The notes under the pieces were generated by a model. It was not told where the DNA came from, ran no database searches, and worked only from the letters and a program-made list of their open reading frames with translations. A DNA stretch of 23,394 nucleotides from DAOVDI01 sp965373045. Its GTDB lineage: Bacteria; Acidobacteriota; Aminicenantia; Aminicenantales; Aminicenantaceae. The position numbers were made by a program, and so were the translations under genes. Below are positions 15,704 to 22,972 of the stretch, in pieces. Within the stretch, counting starts at the first letter, position 1, and every line of letters starts with the position of its first letter. The stretch spans positions 1 through 23,394 of the forward strand of contig CBDVEQ010000013.1 in the NCBI GenBank assembly GCA_965373045.1. Reading direction: 5' to 3'.

Positions 15704-17095
15704 TTAGAACCCTATTCCAATAAGCGGCCACAAAAATTTAGCCACAATAAGAAAAACGATCCATGCAATAAATTTTAATATTGTCCCGAACATCAGCGAA
15801 TCCCGGATGCTGTAATACCCGGAGGAATACGCAATGGCATTAGGAGGTGTTCCTACAGGCAGGCAAAAGGCCAATCCGGCCGGGATGGTGACAGCCATAG
15901 TAAGAATTTCAGGAGATAATCCTGATTGAGCCACAAATCCATAAGATAGAGGAACCAGGATCACAACAGCCGCAGCATTGCTGATGGCCTCTGTCATCAG
16001 CATAGCCAGTCCGGATAAAATGACGATCAACAAGAACGGAGAGAGATGGAGGGAATCGAGTTGATGGGAAACCACCCATTCAACGGCACGAGTCTCATAT
16101 AGTGCTTTGCCCAGGGCAATGGCGCCCCCATACATAACAATAACCCCCCAATTGATATAATCAGCCACATCTTTCCAGTTGGCAATATTCAGCACAAATA
16201 CGGCAATGGCTGCTGCTATAGAAACGACTGCCAGGCCGACCCGATGCCCGGCGGTGATCCATGTCAATATCGCAATGATCATAATAACAGCCGTTTTGAT
16301 CTCAGGTAAAGATATCTTCCCCATCCTTCGGAGTTCGGATGCAAGAAAGGATCTGGACGAAGAAACATCCCTAATCTCCGACGGGAAGAATCTGGACAAC
16401 ATAAAATATGCGATCACGGTCAGAATGACAGCTATAGGGGTGGCTGCTGCTGCCCAAGAGAGAAAATTTATTTCCCTTCCATAATTCTCTCTCAGAAACT
16501 CCACGGCAAGAGGAACCCGCGCCCCTCCCAGATAAGTACCGATCCCACCTATGACCGATCCCCATGCCAAAGCCAGAAAGAGGGACTTGCCGAGTGCGCT
16601 TATCCCCTTTTCCAGGCGGAGTGTTACTGCTATTTCCATAACAACAGGAAACATCATCGCAGCTACAGCATGTTCGGGCATAAAAAGGGCAAAAAGCGCA
16701 GATGTGAATAAAACACCGAACAAAAGACCTTTAGGACTGTGTCCAAACCGATTCATAAACAGGAATGCCAGACGCTTGGACAAGCCTGTTCGAATGATAG
16801 CACCGGAAAGGATAAAAACGCCCAGAAGGAAAAATACAGCGCTGTTTCCAAAAAACGAAAAAACCTGCCTATGTCCAAGAATATTAAAAGTTGGTAAAAG
16901 AACAATTGCAAGCAGGCTCGTGGCAGCCAGAGGAATGGATTGAAGAATCCACAGGCTGAAACAGATGACGGCCACACCCAGGCACTTCATACCGGCTGGG
17001 GAAAGACCAGCTGGAGGCCGGGAGATCAAAATGACAAGTCCGGTCACCAGACCTACTGTTAAAAAAATATTTTTTAAGTTAATGTGATTAGCCAA
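15704..17095 (-). CDS. DASS/SLC13-family anion:sodium symporter (TTG start)
   Basis: Polytopic inner-membrane carrier, 463 aa, with at least ten hydrophobic segments. The family imports sulfate, di- and tricarboxylates with Na+. The second half has the usual substrate/Na+ motifs: EAISNAAAVVILVPL (370-384; SNT-like SNA at 372-374) and PVGTPPNAIAYSSG (413-426). In the first half the equivalents differ: PEHAVAAMMFP (140-150) where SNT is usual, and GIGTYLGGARVPLA (185-198) where a TPPN motif is usual. The initiation codon is TTG: an in-frame TGA lies 9 nt upstream, and the next ATG (Met36) would remove the first membrane segment. A GGGAG lies 12-13 nt upstream. The operon partner is an APS-kinase-like gene, which suggests sulfate or a related anion as substrate; this is inference. 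Confidence 0.88.
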   Translation of the reverse strand: MANHINLKNIFLTVGLVTGLVILISRPPAGLSPAGMKCLGVAVICFSLWILQSIPLAATSLLAIVLLPTFNILGHRQVFSFFGNSAVFFLLGVFILSGAIIRTGLSKRLAFLFMNRFGHSPKGLLFGVLFTSALFALFMPEHAVAAMMFPVVMEIAVTLRLEKGISALGKSLFLALAWGSVIGGIGTYLGGARVPLAVEFLRENYGREINFLSWAAAATPIAVILTVIAYFMLSRFFPSEIRDVSSSRSFLASELRRMGKISLPEIKTAVIMIIAILTWITAGHRVGLAVVSIAAAIAVFVLNIANWKDVADYINWGVIVMYGGAIALGKALYETRAVEWVVSHQLDSLHLSPFLLIVILSGLAMLMTEAISNAAAVVILVPLSYGFVAQSGLSPEILTMAVTIPAGLAFCLPVGTPPNAIAYSSGYYSIRDSLMFGTILKFIAWIVFLIVAKFLWPLIGIGF

Positions 17096-17140
17096 TGTCT
17101 TTCATATCTCCCTGCGGCTGTTTCCACAACTGAAATGAGA

Positions 17141-17170
17141 AGCATACCATCATAAGGACAGGATTTTCAA
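17141..17170 (-). promoter_or_regulatory. Candidate promoter of the symporter operon
   Basis: Minus strand: TTGAAA (17165-17170), 18-nt spacer, TATGCT (17141-17146), 45 nt before the TTG start. It lies in the 76-nt divergent gap and overlaps the ribosome site of the plus-strand glycosyltransferase gene, so the two directions may interfere. No equally good plus-strand promoter is visible in this gap. Confidence 0.35.
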
Positions 17171-17171
17171 G

Positions 17172-18212
17172 ATGAAGGAATTCGGACATGCTGCCTTTTA
17201 TAACACGAACAATTATGATATAGTTTTGAGAATGAAAAAAGAGAAAATCCTTGATTTGTCTGTGGTTGTTCCGGTCTTCAATGAAGCGGAAAATCTCATG
17301 GACCTCTACAGAGAAATCACGGATTCCTGCCATAAATTGGACCGAACCTATGAAATCATCTTTGTGGACGACGGAAGTCAGGACAAAACCTTCTCCACAC
17401 TGAAGAATATTCAGGAAAAAGACCCAAAGGTCCGGATCATCCGCCTGAGAAAAAATTTCGGGCAGACACCTGCCATGTCTGCAGGCTTCCACCATGCCCA
17501 CGGGGACATTATCATCACCCTGGATGGAGACCTTCAGAACGACCCCGGAGATTTTGGCATGCTCATCGGGAAACTTGAGGAAGGATATGACATCGTCAGC
17601 GGATGGAGGAAAAACAGGAAGGACAAGTTTTTCACCCGGCGCATTCCATCCGCCATCGCCAATTGGCTCATCTCGCGTATCACTCATATCAGGCTGCATG
17701 ACTACGGCTGCACGCTGAAAGCCTTCAGATGTGAAGTCATAAAAAATATCCAGCTTTATGGCGAACTTCACCGTTTTATTCCGGCCATTGCCAGTAATAT
17801 GGGTGTATCCATTGCTGAGATTGAAGTTAACCACCGGCCGAGAATACGCGGTAAGTCCAAATACAACATCTGGCGTTCCCCCAAGGTGATCCTTGATCTG
17901 ATGACCGTCAAATTCCTTTTGACCTATTCCACCCGCCCTCTCCAGATCTTCGGCATATTCGGCTTCATCAGCGGCATTGTCGGGCTTGGGCTGGGAGTTT
18001 TTGTTTCCTATGAACGGCTGATACTGCTCAAAGGCAGCGCCAACCGGCCGCTCCTATGGCTGGCAATACTCCTTATTGTGGTTGCGATCCAGTTCATATC
18101 CCTGGGATTACTTGCTGAAATCATGGTACGCGCCTACCACGAATCCTCGAACAAACAGATCTATTATGTGCGGGAGATCATCGAATCCGGTTCTGATTCT
18201 GATGAAAAATAA
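17172..18212 (+). CDS. GT2-family polyprenyl-phosphate glycosyltransferase (DPM1/GtrB/ArnC-like)
   Basis: Membrane-bound family 2 glycosyltransferase, 346 aa; relatives transfer a sugar from a nucleotide sugar to polyprenyl phosphate at the inner face of the cytoplasmic membrane. Seen: SVVVPVFNEAENL (about 30-42), VDDGSQD (65-71), RKNFGQTPAMSAGFHHAHGD, the metal-binding DGDLQND (118-124), DYGCTLKAF, the RPRIRGKSKYN loop (about 222-232), and two C-terminal membrane segments (about 258-280 and 295-316). AGGA lies 8 nt before the ATG at 17172. The ATG at 17232 (MKKEKILDLS) would give a more usual N-terminus but has a poorer ribosome site, so the first 20 residues are uncertain. It overlaps the next gene by 11 nt. 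The sugar is not identifiable from sequence. Confidence 0.92.
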   Translation: MKEFGHAAFYNTNNYDIVLRMKKEKILDLSVVVPVFNEAENLMDLYREITDSCHKLDRTYEIIFVDDGSQDKTFSTLKNIQEKDPKVRIIRLRKNFGQTPAMSAGFHHAHGDIIITLDGDLQNDPGDFGMLIGKLEEGYDIVSGWRKNRKDKFFTRRIPSAIANWLISRITHIRLHDYGCTLKAFRCEVIKNIQLYGELHRFIPAIASNMGVSIAEIEVNHRPRIRGKSKYNIWRSPKVILDLMTVKFLLTYSTRPLQIFGIFGFISGIVGLGLGVFVSYERLILLKGSANRPLLWLAILLIVVAIQFISLGLLAEIMVRAYHESSNKQIYYVREIIESGSDSDEK

Positions 18213-19398
18213 AACCCCGTCCCGATCCCTGAAAATCCTCATGCTGGCTCCGGAGCCTTTCTTTCAGCCCAGGGGAACGCCCATAAGCATCTATTTCCGC
18301 CTGAAAGCCCTCTCCGACCTTGGTCATCGAGTCGATCTTATCACCTATCATCTGGGAGAGGATAAGCATTTTCCAAATGTTAAGATATTCCGGATCCCAG
18401 ATCTTTTCGGGATAAAACGGATAAAGATCGGACCGTCTTTTACCAAACTGCCCCTGGACATCCTTCTTTGCCTCAAAGCTTCTTGGAAAATGATCACTGG
18501 AAGATATGACCTGATTTTCTCTCACGAAGAAGGGGGTTGGGCCGGCTCTGTGCTGGCCAGGACATGGAGAGTGCCGCATGTTTATGACATGCATTCCAGC
18601 CTGCCGCAGCAGCTTAATAATTATGAATTTACACGCTCGTCCCTGATTTCCTGGATCTTTCAATTCCTGGAGCGGATGGTTTTAAGCTCATCCGCAGGGA
18701 TCATTGTGATATGCCCTGACCTGAGACGCACCGTAATAAAAGAAGGATTCGAAAAAAAGACCGTCCTTCTGGAAAATTTTATCGATTTTGATCACCCGAA
18801 CCGTTCGGCGGATGAGATCCGGTCGAAAAAAATCCTTATTGCTCCCAAGAATGAAAAGATAATCCTTTATGCAGGAAATTTTCAGCCCTATCAGGGTATC
18901 CTGCTTCTTCTTGAAGCTCTGGCTGAACTCAAAGACAGGCCCGTCAAACTACTTCTCGTCGGAAGCAAAGGAGAAGAATTGGAAAGCATAAAAAATCTGG
19001 TCCATCGTATGGATCTGGGCAGTAAGGTTTTCTTCACAGGCCAGGTCCCCCCTTCTGATGTTCCTCTTTTCATCAATGTATCAGACGCGGTCGTTTCCCC
19101 AAGGATATCCGGTACCAACACTCCCCTGAAAATCTATTCCTTCCTCAAATCCGGAAAACCACTGGTCGCCACAAAACTCTGGACCCATACTCAGGTGCTG
19201 AATGAAAAAATCGCGATCCTGGTTGAACCCGACGCAAAGGGCATGGCCGCAGGGATCCATAAAGCCCTGTTCCAAGCAGAGGGACAAAAGCGGGCGCATA
19301 CGGCCAAAGCGTATGCAGACAGGGAATTTACTTATTCCAGATATCAAGAAAAAATCACAATGGTTCTCGAAATGGCCCTTGGAAAAACAAAAAGCTGA
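18202..19398 (+). CDS. GT4-family glycosyltransferase (GT-B fold)
   Basis: 398 aa, cytoplasmic or peripherally membrane-bound retaining glycosyltransferase. N-terminal half: LKILMLAPEPFFQPRGTPIS with the donor/acceptor loop GTP, then SHEEGGWAGSVLAR and HVYDMHSSLPQQL (a typical GT4 run). C-terminal half: KIILYAGNFQPYQGILLLLEAL, LLLVGSKGEE, VFFTGQVPPSDVPLFINVSDAVVSP and NTPLKIYSFLKSGKPLVAT, the nucleotide-sugar binding part. The start is the ATG at 18202, inside the end of the GT2 gene (11-nt overlap) without its own Shine-Dalgarno, which implies translational coupling; a second ATG at 18241 is possible. The frame is open further upstream but those codons overlap GT2. It is followed by the SDR gene after 3 nt. 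Acceptor and donor sugars unknown. Confidence 0.92.
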   Translation: MKNKTPSRSLKILMLAPEPFFQPRGTPISIYFRLKALSDLGHRVDLITYHLGEDKHFPNVKIFRIPDLFGIKRIKIGPSFTKLPLDILLCLKASWKMITGRYDLIFSHEEGGWAGSVLARTWRVPHVYDMHSSLPQQLNNYEFTRSSLISWIFQFLERMVLSSSAGIIVICPDLRRTVIKEGFEKKTVLLENFIDFDHPNRSADEIRSKKILIAPKNEKIILYAGNFQPYQGILLLLEALAELKDRPVKLLLVGSKGEELESIKNLVHRMDLGSKVFFTGQVPPSDVPLFINVSDAVVSPRISGTNTPLKIYSFLKSGKPLVATKLWTHTQVLNEKIAILVEPDAKGMAAGIHKALFQAEGQKRAHTAKAYADREFTYSRYQEKITMVLEMALGKTKS

Positions 19399-19401
19399 GA
19401 A

Positions 19402-20376
19402 ATGGAAAAAACGGCGTTTATCACTGGCCCAACAGGATTTATCGGAAGCCACCTGCTTCCGGCCCTTCAAGAGCAGGGATGGAGGATCAAAGCTTTCCTG
19501 CACAGAAGCGGACTTCCGGAGGGGTTCGACTGTGATGTCGTCCGTGGAGACATTTCAGATCTTACGCTTTTGCGGGATGCTCTTAAAGGAACATCTGTTC
19601 TCTTTCATCTTGCATCTGCTCTTGGCGGATCGATCATTCATAAAGAGGAATTTATTCGTATAAACACCCAAGGAACAAGAACCGTTTTTGAAGCGGCAAA
19701 AGCTGCGGGAGTGGAAAAGATCCTTCATTTCAGCTCTGCAGGAGTTTTGGGCCATGTCAAAGAGAACAGAGCCGCCGATGAAAAACACCCGACCTTTCCC
19801 ATTGACACATACGACCGTTCTAAACTGATGGGAGAAAATACAGCCATGGAATTTGCGGAAAATGGCATGCACATCGTGGTCATCCGGCCGGGATGGGTTT
19901 ACGGCCCGGGAGATAAGCGGACATTTAAACTGATAAAAGCCATCGCAAAAAAACGGTTCGTCCTGGTGACACGAGGAGCTACCCGTCAGACTCCGGTCTT
20001 TATTAACGACCTCATTCAAGGAACTCTGTTATGTTTAGAGAAGGGGCGCCCCGGTGAGATCTATCATCTTGCCGGGAAAGAGCTCTTAAGTGTAAAGGAG
20101 ATGGTTCAAACTGTGGCAAAGGCATGCGAGGTAAAAATCCCAAAACTTTTTATGCCGCTTTTTCCCATTAAGATCGCTGCCTGGGGAATGGGAAATTTTT
20201 TCAAGCTGTTCGGAAAGGAAGCTCCCCTGACTATGGGGAGGCTGGCTTTTTTCATCCACCCCAAACCCATTGCGATCAGAAAAGCCCGGACTGAATTGAA
20301 TTTCCAACCGCAGACCGATTTCCTGGAAGGAATGCAGCAAACAGTCAAATGGTATCGTAAGAACGACTGGCTGTAA
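19402..20376 (+). CDS. NAD-dependent epimerase/dehydratase (extended SDR)
   Basis: Extended short-chain dehydrogenase/reductase, 324 aa, acting on a nucleotide sugar or lipid-like substrate. Seen: dinucleotide-binding GPTGFIG (9-15), DISD after the fourth strand, HLASALGG, catalytic Ser112 in FSSAG, and the YxxxK pair Tyr137/Lys141, followed by IRPGWVYGPGD and the substrate-domain motif FINDLIQGTLLCLEKG, then GEIYHLAG. The C-terminal region around residues 245-275 is rather hydrophobic (LFPIKIAAWGMG), as in 3-beta-HSD-like and some membrane-associated members. It starts 3 nt after the GT4 gene, so GT2-GT4-SDR form one cassette, probably for making a surface glycan. The exact substrate cannot be told. 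Confidence 0.9.
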   Translation: MEKTAFITGPTGFIGSHLLPALQEQGWRIKAFLHRSGLPEGFDCDVVRGDISDLTLLRDALKGTSVLFHLASALGGSIIHKEEFIRINTQGTRTVFEAAKAAGVEKILHFSSAGVLGHVKENRAADEKHPTFPIDTYDRSKLMGENTAMEFAENGMHIVVIRPGWVYGPGDKRTFKLIKAIAKKRFVLVTRGATRQTPVFINDLIQGTLLCLEKGRPGEIYHLAGKELLSVKEMVQTVAKACEVKIPKLFMPLFPIKIAAWGMGNFFKLFGKEAPLTMGRLAFFIHPKPIAIRKARTELNFQPQTDFLEGMQQTVKWYRKNDWL

Positions 20377-20406
20377 AATGTCACTTTCTTCCCTTTAAGG
20401 ACTCAT

Positions 20407-20514
20407 CAAAATAAACCCTCTATCGAAGTGTCCAAGAATGGCCCTTACTTTGTCAGAGATCTTGATAACAAGGTGAAATCGTCTCGCCTCGAGGGGAAAA
20501 AATGTCGATTGTGA
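20407..20514 (+). pseudogene. Probable remnant of a CDGSH iron-sulfur domain gene (N-terminal part)
   Basis: This frame reads QNKPSIEVSKNGPYFVRDLD and then NKVKSSRLEGKKCRL before TGA at 20512-20514. The IEVSKNGPYFVRDLD stretch strongly resembles the start of CDGSH-type iron-sulfur proteins. No ATG precedes it in frame (TAA at 20374-20376 is the epimerase stop, and the nearest ATG, 20378, is in another frame and stops within six codons). The cluster-binding C-x-C...CDGSH motif is not found downstream in any frame. In the +2 frame the sequence continues QGEIVSPRGEKM after the same point, which may reflect a frameshift. It lies in a 260-nt gap that otherwise holds no gene. The similarity is by eye; 30-35 residues are all there is. 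Confidence 0.45.
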
Positions 20515-20636
20515 TAGAATATAACAATAGGAAAATAAAGTTATTTGTGTGCTCACCGAAAAAACTCATGTAAACCCTTGATATTATATGTATTATGTGA
20601 AATATAGACATTTTTTATGAATTATTCGGACTAATT

Positions 20637-21101
20637 ATGTTCAAGAAAAAGATAAAAAAAAATAGAACTGTTCGACTCTTGAGGGGATCGAGAGTGCTGT
20701 TCGTATGTTATGGGAATCATGCCCGAAGTCCTATGGCCGAAGGTCTTGCTAAAAAGAGATTCGGCAGAGACATCCGTGTTGAGAGTGCCGGTGTCAATCC
20801 GCTGTTTGAAGGAGCTGCAGACTTTGCGGTTCAAGTCATGAAAGAGGAGTACGGGATCGACATTTCAGTGCACAGCCCCAAACATGTGAGGGATGTGGCT
20901 ATGGACCGGATTGATTATGTCGTCGCTATGGACCCTGCTGTCTACGAAATCCTCAACAAAATTCATCTTGTTCCTCGGGAAAAACTCATTCTATGGAGAA
21001 TTGAAGATCCATTTTCTCTTGGTTTAAAATACTATCTAAGAACGGTCGAGAAGCTCTTTAATAAGATTCAAGAGACATTTAACATCTCAGCATTATCCTG
21101 A
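20637..21101 (+). CDS. Low-molecular-weight protein tyrosine phosphatase
   Basis: Cytoplasmic phosphatase that uses a Cys-phosphate intermediate, 154 aa. The P-loop is C-YGNHA-RS (Cys24, Arg30, Ser31; C-x5-R-S) followed by PMAEGLAKKRF, VESAGVNP, DYVVAMDP and the general acid Asp124 in EDPF. The second P-loop Cys common in this family (CxGNxCRS) is Ala29, and the usual Tyr after the acid-Pro pair is Phe126. In many bacteria such enzymes pair with BY-kinases that control exopolysaccharide export; no kinase is seen here. The ATG at 20637 gives a very basic 18-residue lead (FKKKIKKNR) and has a poor ribosome site. A GTG at 20694 has GAGGGG 7 nt upstream and would start just before the catalytic strand; it is a real alternative. 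Confidence 0.88.
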   Translation: MFKKKIKKNRTVRLLRGSRVLFVCYGNHARSPMAEGLAKKRFGRDIRVESAGVNPLFEGAADFAVQVMKEEYGIDISVHSPKHVRDVAMDRIDYVVAMDPAVYEILNKIHLVPREKLILWRIEDPFSLGLKYYLRTVEKLFNKIQETFNISALS

Positions 21102-21114
21102 ATCATTCATAAAA

Positions 21115-21157
21115 ACTGCCGACAGGTTGTGTTTGACCTGATTACGGGACTGGCAGT
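21115..21157. repeat. Nested inverted repeat in the intergenic gap
   Basis: Outer arms ACTGCC (21115-21120) and GGCAGT (21152-21157) and inner arms CAGGT (21123-21127) and ACCTG (21136-21140) are each perfect inverted repeats, giving a possible stem with an internal bulge. It begins 13 nt after the phosphatase stop. No U-tract follows, so a classical intrinsic terminator is not supported. The rest of this 240-nt gap is A/T-rich. Confidence 0.35.
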
Positions 21158-21246
21158 ACCTTGCCTCATTCTTCAGTCAAATTTTAAAACTATTTTTAAT
21201 ATTCAACACTTCATTTTGTATATATTACTTATATCTATACAACATA

Positions 21247-21274
21247 TTGACATAAGTTGTCCAATTATTATAAA
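21247..21274 (+). promoter_or_regulatory. Candidate sigma70-type promoter of the ABC exporter
   Basis: TTGACA (21247-21252), 16-nt spacer, TATAAA (21269-21274). The -35 is a full consensus match and the -10 is 5/6. It would give a leader of about 60 nt before the ATG at 21342. It is the best-matching promoter in the window and suggests the exporter pair is transcribed separately from the phosphatase. Confidence 0.6.
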
Positions 21275-21341
21275 GTGCTAAAAGATATATAACATCAAAT
21301 GGAAGGGACTGGAAATTGGCTCTGAATTTTGAAAAAAAATC

Positions 21342-22136
21342 ATGAGTAAATCATCATACATCATCGAAACTTTTGATTTGACCAAGCATTTTACTTCCTC
21401 AACAAATTTACTCGATTTTATTCCAAGAGTTTTCAAGAAAGGGCCTGTTATTAAAGCCGTTGATAGAGTTAATATCAAAATAGAAAAAGGAGAGATATTC
21501 GGGCTCTTGGGGCCAAACGGGGCGGGAAAAACCACCTTGATCAAGATGCTGTGCACGCTGATTTTTCCGACTTATGGAAAAGCTTATGTGAACGGATTTG
21601 AAATAGTAAAGGACGGACATAAGGTGAGAAGATCGATTGGGCTGGTTACTGGAGAGGAGAGGAGTTTTTACTGGAGGCTTTCTGGCAGACAGAATTTGAA
21701 ATTTTTTGGAGTTCTTTACAACATGGAACCTGCAGAAATCAATAGAAAGATAGATTATTTTGTCGAGTTGTTGGATATGCAGGAATACATGGATAATAGA
21801 TTCGATGAATACTCAACCGGAATGAAGCAGCATCTCGCTATTGCAAGAATTCTTCTCAGTGACGCAAAAATTTTATTCATGGATGAACCGACCAAAAGTC
21901 TTGACTATCCGAGCGCTGTTCAGTTCCGGCAATTTATTAAAGAAAGAATTGTGGGAAGGGATAAAAGGACGGTTTTTTTTACGACCCACAACTTGAAGGA
22001 AGCCGTGGATTTTACGGACCGGATTGCCCTGATGGATAAGGGCCAAATAAAAGTCTGCGGAACGGTATCGGAATTAAAGAGTTTAATAAAAAATCCGGAG
22101 GCCACTATCGACGAAATATTTGAATATTTTGTGTAG
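21342..22136 (+). CDS. ABC transporter ATP-binding protein (ABC-2 exporter)
   Basis: ATPase of an ABC-2 type exporter, 264 aa. Walker A GPNGAGKTT with preceding FGLL (about 57-65), Q-loop region SIGLVTGEERSFYWRLSGRQNLKFF, signature YSTGMKQHLAIARILL, Walker B ILFMDEPTKSLD and switch FFTTHNL. The N-terminus has a short insertion (LLDFIPRVFKKGPVIKAVDRVN) before the first core strand, as in the DRA/Nod-type group of antibiotic, lipid and polysaccharide exporters. The ribosome site is weak. It is followed by the permease gene after 26 nt. Composition is more A/T-rich than the ATP synthase region. The substrate is unknown. Confidence 0.93.
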   Translation: MSKSSYIIETFDLTKHFTSSTNLLDFIPRVFKKGPVIKAVDRVNIKIEKGEIFGLLGPNGAGKTTLIKMLCTLIFPTYGKAYVNGFEIVKDGHKVRRSIGLVTGEERSFYWRLSGRQNLKFFGVLYNMEPAEINRKIDYFVELLDMQEYMDNRFDEYSTGMKQHLAIARILLSDAKILFMDEPTKSLDYPSAVQFRQFIKERIVGRDKRTVFFTTHNLKEAVDFTDRIALMDKGQIKVCGTVSELKSLIKNPEATIDEIFEYFV

Positions 22137-22162
22137 AAGGATTTGATACTGGAGAAAACGAC

Positions 22163-22972
22163 GTGTTTCTGAGGAAAGCAGCCGCATTTATAAAAAGAGA
22201 TTTTTTAACTGAAATAAGCTATAAATCTGGATTTTTGTCGAGTTTGATAGGAATATTTTTTGCGGCATTGACTTTTTTCTTCATTTCCAAGCTTTTTGGA
22301 CAGGCTGCCGCACCTCACCTTCAGGAGTATGGAGGAGAGTATTTTCCTTTTGTATTGATTGGAATTGCCTTTTCCACTTTCTTGAGTACAGGCCTGGGTT
22401 CCTCTGCTGCCGCTATCAGACAGGAACAGATGCTGGGCACTTTAGAAGCCATGCTGATTACTCCAACCAGAGCATCATCGATAACAATATGTCTCTCCCT
22501 CTGGAACTTCATTTTCTCTTCCTTTCATATCTTTGTTTATCTTCTCCTCGGAAGGTTTGTATTTGGAATTAGATTCAGCGTTTCCCAGCCTTTTCTTATT
22601 TTACTCATCCTCTTTCTTTCTATCTTAACATTCAGCAGCATAGGCATTATTTCTTCAAGTTTCGTGATGATCTTTAAACGTGGAGATCCGGTCAACTGGA
22701 TTGTCTCAACTTCGTTTGAACTTTTAGGCGGGATTTATTACCCCATCTCTATTTTGCCTGAACCGCTGCAGATCATCTCCCATTTTCTTCCCATAACCTA
22801 CGCCTTAAAGGCATTGAGAGGCGTGCTTCTTGCGGGTTATTCTTTTGCTCAAGTCAAGATTGAAGTTCTGGCTCTTCTTGGCTTTGCTGTTATTCTATTT
22901 CCACTGGCAATACTTTTTTTTGAGTACGCTTTGAAACGGGCCAAAAAGGACGGAAGTCTCTGTCAATATTAG
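22163..22972 (+). CDS. ABC-2 type transporter permease (GTG start)
   Basis: Inner-membrane permease of 269 aa, partner of the preceding ATPase. About six hydrophobic segments: near 22-45, 60-80, 108-130, 140-170, 175-200 and 240-262. Family motifs include the GTLEAMLITPTRASSI segment, the amphipathic loop after TM2 typical of ABC-2 permeases, and ELLGGIYYPISILPEPLQIISHFLPITYALKALRG. The initiation codon is GTG with GGAG 8 nt upstream. It ends tail-to-tail with the minus-strand nucleotidyltransferase-like gene, with 4 nt shared and the two stop codons interlocked (TTAG). Substrate unknown; Nod-factor, antibiotic and glycan exporters all have this form. Confidence 0.92.
   Translation: MFLRKAAAFIKRDFLTEISYKSGFLSSLIGIFFAALTFFFISKLFGQAAAPHLQEYGGEYFPFVLIGIAFSTFLSTGLGSSAAAIRQEQMLGTLEAMLITPTRASSITICLSLWNFIFSSFHIFVYLLLGRFVFGIRFSVSQPFLILLILFLSILTFSSIGIISSSFVMIFKRGDPVNWIVSTSFELLGGIYYPISILPEPLQIISHFLPITYALKALRGVLLAGYSFAQVKIEVLALLGFAVILFPLAILFFEYALKRAKKDGSLCQY

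Noticed and set aside
17088..17834. Minus-strand open frame (248 codons) opposite the GT2 gene
   Set aside because: The GT2 gene on the other strand has all family motifs; the antisense frame has none and would also overlap the symporter start.
20548..20580. Frame reading CAHRKNSCKP, considered as the lost 3' half of the CDGSH gene
   Set aside because: Spacing and residues do not fit C-x-C-x2-S/T-x3-P-x-C-D-G-S/T-H; chance similarity is as likely.
20578..20609. Promoter-like TTGATA ... TATAGA before the phosphatase gene
   Set aside because: The spacer is 19 nt and the -10 match is poor in an A/T-rich stretch where such matches are expected by chance.
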